64,000 nt of DNA from Prosthecodimorpha staleyi (GCF_018729455.1 NZ_JAHHZF010000002.1:1-64000); one strand, 5' to 3'; numbered from the stretch's first letter, positions 18,376 through 27,998 are shown. A program made the numbers and translations. Notes: generated from the letters alone by a model not told the origin.

Positions 18376-18891
18376 TTACATCCGCCCGGAATCCGCCGGT
18401 TCCACGCTGGTCAGTTCCCAGCCCGAGGCGCGTCGGCACAACTGACCGCGGTACAGCCTGACGCCGTCGACCGAGGAGACCGTGGTGTTGAAACCCTTGC
18501 ACGCGCCGCCGGCACGTCCGGAGGCGATCACGTCGGAGATGGTGCCCGAGTTGCCGGTCTCCGCATTGGCCCATTCGATTCGGGCCTTCTCCTTGGTCTT
18601 GGCCTTGTCCTTGGCGACCTCCGCCCCGGCGGACGCCTCGGCGCGAGCCACGGAGCGGCGCACGGCCTCCCAGTCGCTCGGCTTCGCGCCGGCATCCGGC
18701 GCCTTGGCGGCGGGCCCGGGCGGCACGGGAGCGGCAGTGGTGGCGGCGGCGGTGGGGATCGAACCGGTGAGATCGGCGGACGACGGAGCGGCGCTGCAGG
18801 CGCCGAGGGCAAAGGCGGAGCAGATCAGCAATGCCGGGGCGCATTGGCGCGGAGACCCGACCCGGGTATAGAACGCAACACGCCCGGCCAA
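18376..18891 (-). CDS. Surface-antigen-like lipoprotein (17 kDa outer membrane antigen family)
   Basis: 171 residues from a TTG start at 18891, chosen because GGAGGG lies 4 bases upstream and no in-frame ATG or GTG is near. The signal peptide ends in the lipobox LGAC ([17 protein letters not shown]). A Pro/Ala-rich tether and a charged helix ([15 protein letters not shown]) follow. The C-terminal domain has [34 protein letters not shown] and [12 protein letters not shown], matching the rickettsial 17 kDa/rhizobial surface antigen domain. It is probably an outer membrane lipoprotein. Its start is only 19 bases from the divergent pdxH start. Confidence 0.78.
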   Translation of the reverse strand: MAGRVAFYTRVGSPRQCAPALLICSAFALGACSAAPSSADLTGSIPTAAATTAAPVPPGPAAKAPDAGAKPSDWEAVRRSVARAEASAGAEVAKDKAKTKEKARIEWANAETGNSGTISDVIASGRAGGACKGFNTTVSSVDGVRLYRGQLCRRASGWELTSVEPADSGRM

Positions 18892-18910
18892 GAAACCCTC
18901 CAAGAACGCG

Positions 18911-19546
18911 ATGACCGAAAACCTCTCCGACAATCCTCCGTCTGAGTTAACGACCGGTGACTTTTCCGCAGCGACGGAACCATTCCGCCTTTTCGGCGAA
19001 TGGCTTCGCGATGCCGAGGGCAGGGAGCCGAACGATCCCAACGCGATGGCCGTGGCCACCGTGGACGAGACCGGCATGCCCAACGTGCGCATGGTCCTGC
19101 TCAAGGGCTTCGACCAGCAGGGCTTCGTCTTCTATACGAATTTCGAGAGCCGGAAGGGCCGCGAGATCCTGGCGAGCCGCAAGGCGGCGCTGCTGTTCCA
19201 TTGGAAGTCGCTGCGTCGGCAGGTGCGCGTGCGCGGTACGGTCGAGATCGTGTCGGATGCCGAGGCCGACGACTACTATGCCTCGCGCCCGCGGGGCAGT
19301 CGGATCGGCGCCTGGGCGTCGCAGCAGTCGCGGCCGCTGGAAAGCCGCTTCGCCCTGGAGAAGGCGGTCGCCGAGTATGGCCTGAAGTTCGGCCTCGGCG
19401 ACATCCCCCGCCCGCCGCACTGGTCGGGTTTCCGGATCGTGCCGACCGGCTTCGAATTCTGGCACGACCGTCCGTTCCGCCTGCACGACCGCCTGGTGTT
19501 CGAGCGCGCCGGCGACGGCTGGACGACCACGCGGCTCTATCCCTGA
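18911..19546 (+). CDS. pdxH: Pyridoxamine 5'-phosphate oxidase
   Basis: 211 residues. PdxH uses FMN and O2 to oxidise pyridoxine/pyridoxamine 5'-phosphate to pyridoxal 5'-phosphate. Family motifs in order: [87 protein letters not shown] and the C-terminal RLYP. Full length. The short spacing from the divergent lipoprotein gene means the two promoters must lie inside each other's coding region or overlap. Confidence 0.96.
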   Translation: MTENLSDNPPSELTTGDFSAATEPFRLFGEWLRDAEGREPNDPNAMAVATVDETGMPNVRMVLLKGFDQQGFVFYTNFESRKGREILASRKAALLFHWKSLRRQVRVRGTVEIVSDAEADDYYASRPRGSRIGAWASQQSRPLESRFALEKAVAEYGLKFGLGDIPRPPHWSGFRIVPTGFEFWHDRPFRLHDRLVFERAGDGWTTTRLYP

Positions 19547-19685
19547 CCCTGCGGGAAGCTCGGGCGGCGGTCGCCGGCGCCTCGGCCAGAGCAGGGACCG
19601 TTCAGGGCGACCGCTCCGATCGGAGAACGCTCGCGCAAGCGAAACCCTCTTGGGCGCCATCCGTTCCTTTCAGATCGGATGACGC

Positions 19686-20666
19686 TCAAAGCCAGCTGCG
19701 CCACTTGAATACGGCGTAGGTGACCGCGACGGATACCAGCATCAACCCGAGCGCCATCGGATAGCCCCAGGGCTGGTCGAGTTCGGGCATGGCGTGGAAA
19801 TTCATGCCGTAGATCGACGCGATCAGCGTCGGCGGCATGAAAACGACGGCCAGGATCGAGAAGATCTTCACGATCGTGTTCTGCTGCAGGCTGACCAGGC
19901 CGAGCGTGGCATCGAGCAGGAAGGTGACCTTGTTGTCGAGCGCGACGGCATGTTCGCTCAGCGAGCGAATGTCCTGCGCGATCGTCTTGGTATGGGCCTT
20001 CTCGTCCTTCTTGCCGCCGTTGCGCCCGGCCTCCTCGGCAAAGAAGCCGGCGAGCCGGGACAGCGAGACGAGGCTCTCCTGGATCTTCGCGATCAGGTTG
20101 CCCTGCTGGCCGATGGAGCGGATGACGCGGCCGTAGTCCTTGTCGCGCTCGCTTCTCTGGCCGATCTCGGCGGTGAAGACCTGGCCGGAAATCTGCTCGA
20201 CCTCCGCACCGACCCGCTCCAGTACGTCCGCGATGCGATCGATGATCGCATCGAGCAGTCCGAGCAGGATCGAATGCGCATCGTCGACCCCGGCGCCGGG
20301 CTTGCCGGCGCGGACCTGGAACTGGGAGAAGGGCCGCGACTCCTCATAGCGCACCGTCGCGATGCGGGAGCCGGCGAGGATGAAGGTGACCTCCGTCGTG
20401 CGCGGCTGGCCGGAATCGGCCTGGCACAGGATGGTCGCCGTCATGTAGCTGGCGCCGTCCTCCTGATAGAGGCGGCTGGACGCTTCGATCTCGCGCATGT
20501 CCTCGCGAGTCGGAATGGCGACGCCCATGATCCGCTCGACCAGGCGATCCTCCTCGACGGTCGGCTCGACCAGGTCGAACCAGACGGCATCGTCGGGCAT
20601 TTCGCCGGACTGCGGATCGGCATGGCGAAGAAGGCCGGCACCCCGGCAGGAATAGACGGTCAGCAT
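19686..20666 (-). CDS. corA: CorA family magnesium/cobalt channel
   Basis: 326 residues. A large N-terminal cytoplasmic domain ends in a long stalk helix. Two C-terminal membrane helices follow, with the signature YGMNF between them (SIYGMNFHAMPEL) and a conserved basic end (FKWRSWL). It imports Mg2+ as a homopentamer in the inner membrane. The gene converges with pdxH. A 16-bp perfect palindrome begins 4 bases upstream of the ATG, over the expected ribosome site. Confidence 0.93.
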   Translation of the reverse strand: MLTVYSCRGAGLLRHADPQSGEMPDDAVWFDLVEPTVEEDRLVERIMGVAIPTREDMREIEASSRLYQEDGASYMTATILCQADSGQPRTTEVTFILAGSRIATVRYEESRPFSQFQVRAGKPGAGVDDAHSILLGLLDAIIDRIADVLERVGAEVEQISGQVFTAEIGQRSERDKDYGRVIRSIGQQGNLIAKIQESLVSLSRLAGFFAEEAGRNGGKKDEKAHTKTIAQDIRSLSEHAVALDNKVTFLLDATLGLVSLQQNTIVKIFSILAVVFMPPTLIASIYGMNFHAMPELDQPWGYPMALGLMLVSVAVTYAVFKWRSWL

Positions 20667-20669
20667 CGC

Positions 20670-20685
20670 GCCGGTCTAGACCGGC
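20670..20685. promoter_or_regulatory. 16-bp perfect palindrome at the corA translation start
   Basis: GCCGGTCTAGACCGGC is fully self-complementary and lies 4-19 bases upstream of the corA ATG. In DNA it could be an operator; in the mRNA it could form a stem hiding the ribosome site. Confidence 0.4.
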
Positions 20686-20775
20686 CGCATCGCATGGTCC
20701 AGCGCCAGCCGTCGAAACGGTCGTCGCCAGAAGCCCATGAGCGGCCGGAACCCGACCTCCGGCGCACGCGCCGCC

Positions 20776-20952
20776 TCATCCCATCTGGTTGCTGTTGAGC
20801 TTCTTGCCCTTGACCGGCTTGACGCTGGCCGCCGCGCTGACTGCCGAAATGCCGATCGACTTGTACTGCTTGTCGAGCGTCACGGATTCACGCTTGGGCG
20901 GGATTCCCTGGCTGAACTGCGTTTCCTTGCCCTGATTGTCCTTGGCAGACAT
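20776..20952 (-). CDS. Small basic protein, 58 residues, unknown
   Basis: Starts MSAKDNQGKETQFSQG and ends KKLNSNQMG; hydrophilic, without a membrane segment or cysteine. The ATG at 20952 is preferred over the ATG six bases upstream because GAGG sits immediately before that earlier ATG, at normal spacing from the second. Low complexity and charge suggest a small soluble or disordered protein. The upstream region 20.98-21.17 kb is relatively AT-rich and probably holds its promoter. Family not recognised. Confidence 0.6.
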   Translation of the reverse strand: MSAKDNQGKETQFSQGIPPKRESVTLDKQYKSIGISAVSAAASVKPVKGKKLNSNQMG

Positions 20953-21169
20953 TTTCATCCTCGGATTTTCGACTTGCAGCACTGTCCCGTGCCGGTTTGG
21001 AAAGCCGCGACCCGGCGCGCTTCATTTACGCCGGACAGCAACGCCGCGTGCGAATTCTTACGGCCCAATCAGTTTGGCCCGGAAAATGCGGCAACTCGAC
21101 GTCACTGTCATGGAGTGTTCATGAAAAACGTGCTCATGAAAAGAGCATCCCGCCTTGAATCTAGCCAAC

Positions 21170-22078
21170 TTATGAACTGAGGCCTGGGGTCTGCGGCGTT
21201 ATGCCGTCACTGTGGATCGTCAGCAACACGATCTCGGGCGGCGCCATGAACCGGACCGGCAGGCCGGAACAGCCGAGGCCGCCGGAAACGACCAGATGCC
21301 GGCCGCCTTCGACGATATGGCCATAGGCGAAGCGCCGGCCATAGGCCGACGGGACGACGACCGCACCGACGAAGGGGACACGCACCTGCCCGCCATGGGT
21401 GTGGCCCGACACCGTCAGAGCGACGCGCTCCGGCATCGAGACGAACAGATCGGGCTCGTGCGCCATATGGATCACCGGCGCATCGTCGGTGACGCGGCCG
21501 AGCGCCCGGCCGAGATCGTGCTTGCCGATGAAGCCGCGCGGCCCGTGCAGCGCCACCATGCTGTCGGTACCGCTCAGCCAGAAACGATGGCCGTCGCGCT
21601 CGATCCGCACCGCATCGTTGACGAGCACGGGAATGCGGCTGCGCTCCAGCGCCGAACGGATCGGCGTCGGGCCGCCCGACCACCACCAGTCGTGATTGCC
21701 GAGGATGGCGTAGGTGCCGAGCGGGGCGGCGAGATCGCCGAGGATCGGCGCCCAGACAGACGGCAGCAGGGGCCCGTGGCTGAAGCGCATGGTGCCGACA
21801 TAGTCGCCGAGCAGCAGCACCAGATCCGGCTTCAGCCGGTTGGTCGCCTCGACGATCTCGGCGATGCGACGGGTCGACATCCACGGGTCGACGGCATGGA
21901 TGTCGGCGACCAACGCGACCGTCAGCGGCTTGGCGCCGCGCCAGCGCGGCAGGGCGAGATCGTAGCGCGTGACATTGAGCAGAACCTGCGGTTCCAGCCC
22001 GAACGCGTAGCCGCCGAGACCGACGAAGGCCATGCCACCGGCCGCCGCCGTCTTCAGAAAAGTCCGTCTCGTCAGCAT
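21170..22078 (-). CDS. Tat-exported metallophosphoesterase
   Basis: 302 residues. The N-terminus is a twin-arginine signal (LTRRTFLKTAAAGGMAFVG). Calcineurin-type metal motifs follow in order: ALVADIHAVD, LLLGDYVG, AILGNHDWWW and VSGHTHGGQV, giving a dimetal hydrolase. It resembles the YaeI/YkuE group of periplasmic or membrane-surface phosphoesterases. ATG 22078 is used because it begins the Tat signal directly; ATG 22096 would add six residues. The substrate is unknown. Confidence 0.87.
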   Translation of the reverse strand: MLTRRTFLKTAAAGGMAFVGLGGYAFGLEPQVLLNVTRYDLALPRWRGAKPLTVALVADIHAVDPWMSTRRIAEIVEATNRLKPDLVLLLGDYVGTMRFSHGPLLPSVWAPILGDLAAPLGTYAILGNHDWWWSGGPTPIRSALERSRIPVLVNDAVRIERDGHRFWLSGTDSMVALHGPRGFIGKHDLGRALGRVTDDAPVIHMAHEPDLFVSMPERVALTVSGHTHGGQVRVPFVGAVVVPSAYGRRFAYGHIVEGGRHLVVSGGLGCSGLPVRFMAPPEIVLLTIHSDGITPQTPGLSS

Positions 22079-22320
22079 GATCTCAGATTGGCCCATGACA
22101 ACGGAAAAACCGTTACCGGCCGATCATGGCGAAAACGGAGCCGTTGCCGTGCGGTGGCATTTCGAACGGCCCGCCGGGCGACGCCGGGCCGGAGGCACCG
22201 CCCCGCATCGACCGGACATCGGCGCCCATCCGATCAGGGCGATCGGCACGGAATTCGGACAAGGCACGCTCGGACAGAAGCGGGCGCGGGATCATCCGAG
22301 CCCTTCGGATCGGATCATCC

Positions 22321-22701
22321 CTATCGGGCCAGAGCCCGCATGGTCATGGAATTCGGGCAGAACTCGTCGGCGTGCTGGACCGCCGTACCGGCCGCGAGTT
22401 CGTGCTCGCAGCGGCCCTTGGCCAAGCAGCGGCTGCACAGAACCGCCATGTCGGCGAGCACGGCCGGCAGGTCCGTGCGAACCTCCTCCGGATCGAGCCC
22501 GCGCGCCAGCATCATCCGCTCCATCAGCTTGGCGGAATCGGCGTGCTGCACGAGGTCGGTCAGGTCGTCGACCGACAGGCCGTAGTCGGCGGCCATCCGG
22601 GAGGCCTCGTTCGGATCGAGTTCCATCAGTTCGGCGACGGCGGCGCGACTGGCCTGATAGTCGCGCCAGCGGGTGACGAGGGTTTCGAGCACGTTGACCA
22701 T
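22321..22701 (-). CDS. DUF6455-like small Cys-containing protein
   Basis: 126 residues. Helical, with ELMELDPNEASRMAADYG and a Cys-rich C-terminus: CSRCLAKGRCEHEL and, further on, DEFCPN. The Cys spacing suggests metal or redox binding. This resembles short alphaproteobacterial DUF6455 proteins of unknown role. The ATG is preceded by GGAGCCTCCG-type sequence on the coding strand (GGAGCC). It lies downstream of the acyl-CoA dehydrogenase gene on the same strand, 82 bases away. Confidence 0.7.
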   Translation of the reverse strand: MVNVLETLVTRWRDYQASRAAVAELMELDPNEASRMAADYGLSVDDLTDLVQHADSAKLMERMMLARGLDPEEVRTDLPAVLADMAVLCSRCLAKGRCEHELAAGTAVQHADEFCPNSMTMRALAR

Positions 22702-22783
22702 CGGAGGCTCCGGCAATGTCGTTCGGATCGCCGATAGAAAGCACTCCGCGCGGCCCGCAGCCTTGACGCGGATCAACGGCGCG

Positions 22784-24559
22784 TCACATGGCGAGAGCCA
22801 GATCGACGGTGGCGACCGCATCCGACGAGGTCATCACCTGATGGGCCAGGGCAGAAGTCTCGCAGAGGAGATGCTCGGCATAGAAGCGGGCCAATGCCGC
22901 CCGCGCCGGGGCGTCGTCGCGCCCGGCCTTGGCGGCGGCGACCGCGCCGCGCGCCAGATAGCCGCCGCCGGCCGCGAGGCTCATCAGGCGCAGGAAGGGC
23001 GTCGCGACGGCCAGAACGGCGGCGGGATCGCGCGGCGCGGTCTCCTCCATCCACAAGGCGGCGGTCTCGGCATGGCGCAGGGCATCGGCGACGGCCTCGC
23101 CGATCCGGCCGAATTCCGGCCGGTTGATGGCGCGCGCCTCATGGGCGTCGGCCGACAGTTCACCGAGATAGACCCGCCAGGCGCGGCCCGACGACAGCGG
23201 CAGCTTGCGGGTGACCAGGTCGATCGCCTGGATGCCGTTGGTGCCCTCGTAGATCGGCGCGATGCGCGCATCGCGCAGGAACTGTGCCGCGCCGGTCTCC
23301 TCGATGAAGCCCATGCCGCCATGAATCTGGATGCCGAGCGAGGCCGCCTCGACGCCGATATCGGTCGAGAAGGCCTTGGCCAGCGGGGTGATCAGGCTGG
23401 CGCGCTCGGTCCAGAAGACCTTGTCGTCGCCCTCCGCCGCATGGGCCATGTCGAGGGCGTGGGCGCAGGCGTAGCAGAGTGCGCGCGCGGCGCCGGTCAG
23501 CGCCTTCTGGGTCGCCAGCATGCGCTTCACGTCCGGATGCAGCACGATCGGGCTCATGCCCTCGCCGGTCCAGCCCGGTGCCCGGCCCTGCCGGCGCTCC
23601 TGCGCATAGGCGAGCGCGTGCTGGTGCGCGGCCTCGGCGACCGCCACGCCCTGGATGCCGATCATCAGGCGGGCATTGTTCATCATCGTGAACATGCAGG
23701 CGAGGCCGCGATTCTCCTGGCCGACCAGATAGCCGACCGCCCCCTCCCCGTCACCGTAGCTCATCACGCAGGTCGGCGAACCGTGCAGGCCGAGCTTGTG
23801 CTCCAGCCCGGCGCAGCGCAGGTCGTTGTGTGCGCCGAGCGAACCGTCGGCCTCGACCAGGATTTTCGGCACCAGGAACAGGGAGATGCCGCGGGTTCCC
23901 GCCGGCGCATCCGGCAGCCGCGCCAGGACGAGATGGATGATGTTGTCGGTGAGATCATGCTCGCCGTAGGTGATGAAGATCTTCTGGCCGAAGATGCGAT
24001 AGGTGCCATCGGCCTGGCGCTCGGCCCGGGCCTTGAGCGCGCCGAGATCGGAACCCGCCTGCGGCTCGGTCAGGTTCATGGTGCCGGTCCATTCGCCCGA
24101 GACCAGCTTCGGCAGGTAGGTCGCCTTGAGCGCCTCCGAGCCATGGGCGGCGAGCGCCTCGACGGCGCCGATCGTCAGCGTCGGGCCGACCGCGAAGGCC
24201 ATGCTGCCCGAATTCCACATCTCCTGGGCGACGACCGACAGCATCGCCGGCAGGCCCTGGCCGCCATATTCGACCGGGCCACTGAGCGCATTCCAGCCGC
24301 CCTCGCACCAGTCGCGATAGAGTTCGCGCCAGCCCGGCGGCGTGGTGACGACGCCATCCTTCAGGCGGGAGGGATGGACATCGCCGGCACGCAGCAGCGG
24401 CGCGACGCGCTCGCCGGCAAAGCGCCCGGCCTCCTCGACGATGGCGCGCACCAGATCGGCCGAGAGATCGCCGAGCTTGCCGGCCTCCAGGGCCGGGCCG
24501 AGGCCGGCGACATGTTCGAGCGTGAACAGAATGTCCTCGACCGGGGCGCGGTAGGGCAT
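22784..24559 (-). CDS. Acyl-CoA dehydrogenase, large DmdC-like type
   Basis: 591 residues, longer than the ~380 of ordinary acyl-CoA dehydrogenases because of the extra C-terminal domain found in DmdC/AcdA-like enzymes. FAD/substrate motifs: GTMNLTEPQAGSD, KIFITYGEHD, GMGFIEETGAAQFLRDARI and the catalytic-region IYEGTNGIQAIDLV. It oxidises an acyl-CoA to the enoyl-CoA, passing electrons to ETF. DmdC acts on 3-methylmercaptopropionyl-CoA, but the substrate here cannot be told. The start follows GAGGAGACTCTC. It is not next to other beta-oxidation genes. Confidence 0.9.
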   Translation of the reverse strand: MPYRAPVEDILFTLEHVAGLGPALEAGKLGDLSADLVRAIVEEAGRFAGERVAPLLRAGDVHPSRLKDGVVTTPPGWRELYRDWCEGGWNALSGPVEYGGQGLPAMLSVVAQEMWNSGSMAFAVGPTLTIGAVEALAAHGSEALKATYLPKLVSGEWTGTMNLTEPQAGSDLGALKARAERQADGTYRIFGQKIFITYGEHDLTDNIIHLVLARLPDAPAGTRGISLFLVPKILVEADGSLGAHNDLRCAGLEHKLGLHGSPTCVMSYGDGEGAVGYLVGQENRGLACMFTMMNNARLMIGIQGVAVAEAAHQHALAYAQERRQGRAPGWTGEGMSPIVLHPDVKRMLATQKALTGAARALCYACAHALDMAHAAEGDDKVFWTERASLITPLAKAFSTDIGVEAASLGIQIHGGMGFIEETGAAQFLRDARIAPIYEGTNGIQAIDLVTRKLPLSSGRAWRVYLGELSADAHEARAINRPEFGRIGEAVADALRHAETAALWMEETAPRDPAAVLAVATPFLRLMSLAAGGGYLARGAVAAAKAGRDDAPARAALARFYAEHLLCETSALAHQVMTSSDAVATVDLALAM

Positions 24560-24700
24560 GAGAGTCTCCTCGGGCTTCGTTCTTGTCGGCTTCCGTCGGC
24601 TGCGTGCCGAATGACGGCGCTTGACGGCCGGCGGCCCGCTCTCTATCGGCTCGGCCCGCCGGCCGCCCGCACGATAGGGAGCCGGCCGGCGAGGTCAATC

Positions 24701-25702
24701 GTGACTTCGGACGAAATCGGATCCGCCATGCAGGTCGTTGCCGCCGATCCCACCGGCCTTGACGCCGCGCTTGCCGCACTCGCCGCCGGGCGCCTGGTCG
24801 GGCTGCCGACCGAGACCGTCTACGGCCTCGCCGCCGACGCGACCGACGGGCGCGCGGTTGCCGGCATCTATGCCGCCAAGGGCCGGCCGAGCTTCAACCC
24901 GCTGATCGCCCATGTCGCCGATCTCGCCGAGGCCGAGCGGCACGGCCGCTTTGGGGCGGACGCGCGGCGCCTCGCCGAGGCCTTTTGGCCCGGACCGCTG
25001 ACCCTGGTGGTGCCGAAGCGGCCCGACAGCACGATCGCCGATCTGTGCACCGCCGGCCTCGACAGCGTCGCCCTGCGCGTGCCGGCGACGACGGTGGCGC
25101 GCGACCTGATCCGCCGCTTCGGCCGCCCCATCGCCGCCCCCAGCGCCAACCGGTCCGGCCGCATCAGCCCGACCGCGGCCGAGGACGTGGTGGCCGAGCT
25201 CGGCGACCGCGTTGCCGTGGTGATCGACGGCGGGCGGACGCCGGTCGGGGTGGAATCGACCATCGTCGCCTGTCTCGACGGCCATGTCCGCCTGCTCCGC
25301 CCCGGTGGCGTCCCGCGGGCGGCGATCGAGGCCGCCATCGGGCGGGCGTTGGACCCGGATGATGCCGGCGGTTCCGATCCTGCACGACCGCTGGCCCCGG
25401 GGCTGCTGCTCTCGCACTACGCGCCGAATGCCCGCGTCCGGCTCGACGCATCCGAAGTGCGGCCGGGTGAGGCCCTGCTCGCCTTCGGGCCGGATCCCCT
25501 GCCCGGCCAGGAGCAGGCGATCGCGCTGGTCAATCTGAGCCCCGCCGGCGACCTGGCCGAGGCGGCGGCCGGGCTGTTCCGGGCGTTGCGCCAGCTCGAC
25601 GCCAGCGGCGCACCGACCATCGCGGTCGCCCCGATCCCCGCGGATGGGCTCGGTGAGGCGATCCGGGACAGGCTCGGGCGGGCCGCGGCGCCCCGCGGAT
25701 AG
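24701..25702 (+). CDS. L-threonylcarbamoyladenylate synthase (Sua5/YrdC/TsaC)
   Basis: 333 residues. It makes threonylcarbamoyl-AMP from Thr, bicarbonate and ATP for the t6A37 modification of ANN-decoding tRNAs. The YrdC domain shows LPTETVYGLAADA, KGRPSFNPLIAHV, FWPGPLTLVVPK, RVPATTVARDLI and APSANRSGRISPT. The C-terminal Sua5 domain starts after PGLLLSHYAPNARV. The GTG at 24701 is chosen because GAGGT lies 7 bases upstream; an in-frame ATG at 24728 would shorten the protein by nine residues. Confidence 0.93.
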   Translation: MTSDEIGSAMQVVAADPTGLDAALAALAAGRLVGLPTETVYGLAADATDGRAVAGIYAAKGRPSFNPLIAHVADLAEAERHGRFGADARRLAEAFWPGPLTLVVPKRPDSTIADLCTAGLDSVALRVPATTVARDLIRRFGRPIAAPSANRSGRISPTAAEDVVAELGDRVAVVIDGGRTPVGVESTIVACLDGHVRLLRPGGVPRAAIEAAIGRALDPDDAGGSDPARPLAPGLLLSHYAPNARVRLDASEVRPGEALLAFGPDPLPGQEQAIALVNLSPAGDLAEAAAGLFRALRQLDASGAPTIAVAPIPADGLGEAIRDRLGRAAAPRG

Positions 25703-26005
25703 CCGTTGTGGCGGCCGCGCCGATCGCCGCGAATGGAGCGGACTACGACCAAGAGCCTAGTCGGCAATTGATTTCGATCACGCCAGGATCGGCCCCGAAG
25801 GCACAGACTGAAGACTGCGACGATCTGGCATGCCAGGCCCCGCGCCTGCATTGACAGGGCGGGACCGGGCGGCGTCCTATGCGCCGAGACTGGCGCTGCA
25901 GGGCCGTGGCCGGGCGTCGACAGACGGGATGATCAAGCGCCGGGGGACCTCAAGTCCGGGCCGGCCGGGTGCGGCGACGCACCGAAGGGGAGGACCGAAC
26001 AGGCG
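25703..26005. other. Intergenic region before the deacetylase-like gene
   Basis: About 300 bases between same-strand genes. A locally AT-richer patch near 25755-25785 (AATTGATTTCGATCACG) may contain a promoter. No supported ORF, terminator or RNA gene was seen. Confidence 0.4.
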
Positions 26006-26932
26006 ATGTCCACGCTGCTGATCCACCATCCGAGCTTTCTCGACCACGTCACGCCGCTCGGTCATCCGGAGCGGCCGGACCGCATCCGGGCCATCGACCG
26101 GATCCTCGAGCATGAGCGCTTCCAGGCGCTGGAGCGGGAACTGGCGCCGCTCGGAGCCCCCGAAATGGCCGCTTTGGCCCATCCGGAGGCCTTCGTCGCC
26201 GATATCGAGGCCGGCGCGCCGAGCGAGGGCCTGACGCGGATCGACGCCGACACGGTGATGTCGCCGGGCTCCTGGCAGGCCTCGATGCGCGGGCTCGGCG
26301 GGGTGACGGCGGCGGTCGACGAAGTCTTCGCCGGCAAGGTCAAGAACGCCTTCTGCGCCATCCGTCCGCCCGGCCACCATGCCGAGAAGGATCGCGCCAT
26401 GGGCTTCTGCCTGTTCAACAATATCGCGGTGGCGGCGCGCTGGGCGCAGAAGAAGCACGGCGTGGAACGCGTCGCGATCATGGATTTCGACGTGCATCAC
26501 GGCAACGGCACGCAGGACATCTTCTGGTCCGACAAGTCGGTCATGTATACCTCGACCCACCAGATGCCGCTCTATCCGGGCACCGGCGCGCCGAACGAAA
26601 CCGGTGTCGGCAACATCGTCAACGCCCCGCTCAGCGCCGGCGACGGCGGCGCGGAATTCCGCGAGGCGATGGAGGTGGCGATCCTGCCCCGAATCGCCGA
26701 CTTCCGCCCCGACCTGATCCTGATCTCGGCCGGCTTCGACGCCCATCACCGCGACCCGCTTGGGTCCATCAACCTGGTCGAGGCCGACTATGCCTGGGTC
26801 ACCGCCAAGCTGATGGATATCGCCAACGACTGCTGCCAGGACCGCGTCGTCTCGATCCTCGAAGGCGGCTACGACCTCGAAGGCCTCGCCCGCTCGGTCG
26901 CCGCCCATGTCATGACGCTGATGCGGGCGTAA
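26006..26932 (+). CDS. Histone deacetylase-like amidohydrolase
   Basis: 308 residues of the arginase/deacetylase fold. Zinc and catalytic motifs: IRPPGHHAEKDRAMGFC with tandem His, MDFDVHHGNGTQDI with Asp/His ligands, and SAGFDAHHRDPLG with the third ligand. Bacterial members deacetylate acetylpolyamines, acetoin-pathway targets or proteins; the substrate is not known here. In Rhizobiales this gene typically precedes xseB, dxs and tlyA, as it does here apart from an intervening opposite-strand gene. Confidence 0.92.
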   Translation: MSTLLIHHPSFLDHVTPLGHPERPDRIRAIDRILEHERFQALERELAPLGAPEMAALAHPEAFVADIEAGAPSEGLTRIDADTVMSPGSWQASMRGLGGVTAAVDEVFAGKVKNAFCAIRPPGHHAEKDRAMGFCLFNNIAVAARWAQKKHGVERVAIMDFDVHHGNGTQDIFWSDKSVMYTSTHQMPLYPGTGAPNETGVGNIVNAPLSAGDGGAEFREAMEVAILPRIADFRPDLILISAGFDAHHRDPLGSINLVEADYAWVTAKLMDIANDCCQDRVVSILEGGYDLEGLARSVAAHVMTLMRA

Positions 26933-26936
26933 GGGA

Positions 26937-27530
26937 TCAGAGGGTGGCGGTGCCGGTGCCGGCATAGAGGTCGGCAAGGGCCAGCGAGAGGCCGAGGGAC
27001 GGCAGCGTCACGAGGCCCGCCCGGCCTGCCAGGATCTCCGGCTCGGCGGGCCAGGGCTCTTCCGTAGCCCGCTGCCAATTCTCGATCCGCAATTCGCGCG
27101 AATGCACGATCAGATATTGCCGGATGCTCGGCATCCGGCGGTATTCCTGAAGCTTGTATCCGCGGTCGAGATGCATTGTCGAAGGCGACAGGATTTCGAT
27201 GACGATCGAGGCGTCATCCACCGACAGGGCCTCGTCGGAAAGCGGCGGCCCGCAGCGGACATAGACATCCGGATAGACCGCGAAGCGGTCGTTGACGGGA
27301 CTGCGCAGAAGAAGATCGCGATAGGCCCGGCAGGGCGAGCCGCGCAGTTTCTGGAACAGTTCGCCGAAGATGTTCCCGGCGATCGTCTCATGCAGCGACG
27401 TGCCGCCCGCCATGGCAACCGGCATGCCGTCCAGAAGTTCGTAGCGGGTATCTTCGAACCGCCCGGCCGCCCAGGCGATGAAGTCGTCTGCCCGCATCGT
27501 CTCGTCGTGCTGTTCGGCGGTCACGCTCAT
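26937..27530 (-). CDS. Uma2/DUF820 family putative endonuclease
   Basis: 197 residues of the PD-(D/E)XK-like Uma2 family. Visible motifs are RYELLDGMPV near the N-terminus, YPDVYVRC (active-site Asp), and IVIEILSPST with the catalytic Glu; the Lys/Tyr part is GYKLQEYRRMPSIRQYLIV. The family is expanded in cyanobacteria and scattered in alphaproteobacteria. Its role is unproven. It runs opposite to, and sits within, the HDAC-xseB-dxs-tlyA series, ending 4 bases from the deacetylase stop, so it was probably inserted there. Confidence 0.85.
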   Translation of the reverse strand: MSVTAEQHDETMRADDFIAWAAGRFEDTRYELLDGMPVAMAGGTSLHETIAGNIFGELFQKLRGSPCRAYRDLLLRSPVNDRFAVYPDVYVRCGPPLSDEALSVDDASIVIEILSPSTMHLDRGYKLQEYRRMPSIRQYLIVHSRELRIENWQRATEEPWPAEPEILAGRAGLVTLPSLGLSLALADLYAGTGTATL

Positions 27531-27710
27531 CGATCGACCTCCCGACCATGGGGATCAGCGGTTCTCATGGGGCGAGGATAGCAGAAAAGACAAGGCATCC
27601 CATCCCGCCATTGACACCGCGCGCCCGGGCGGGTTCCCTCTCGCGCTCTGACGAGGAGCCTGGCGCAGGGTTCCAGCCGCGGCTGGACTGCGCGAGCCGG
27701 AGAGACCTTC

Positions 27711-27998
27711 GTGACCAAAGCCGCTGCCGAGATCGCTGCCGCCAAGGACGCCGCCAAGGGCGCCGTCGCCGTGCAGAGCCTGTCCTTCGAACAGGCGCTG
27801 GCCGAACTGGAGGGGCTCGTCACCAAGCTCGAACGCGGCGACGTACCGCTCGAGGAATCGATCGCCGCCTATGAGCGCGGCGAGGCGTTGAAGGCGCATT
27901 GCAGCCGGCTCCTGTCGGCGGCGGAAGCCCGCGTCGAGAAGATCCGCCTCGGCGCCGACGGCAAGCCGGCCGGTCTTGAACCCCTCGACGTGGAATGA
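27711..27998 (+). CDS. xseB: Exodeoxyribonuclease VII small subunit
   Basis: 95 residues. XseB binds the XseA catalytic subunit in the nuclease that degrades single-stranded DNA in repair. The family core is [20 protein letters not shown], then [17 protein letters not shown] and AAEARVEKI. An N-terminal Ala/Lys extension of ~20 residues precedes it. GTG start at 27711 with GGAGAG 8 bases upstream. The gene precedes dxs, as is common in proteobacteria. Confidence 0.93.
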   Translation: MTKAAAEIAAAKDAAKGAVAVQSLSFEQALAELEGLVTKLERGDVPLEESIAAYERGEALKAHCSRLLSAAEARVEKIRLGADGKPAGLEPLDVE

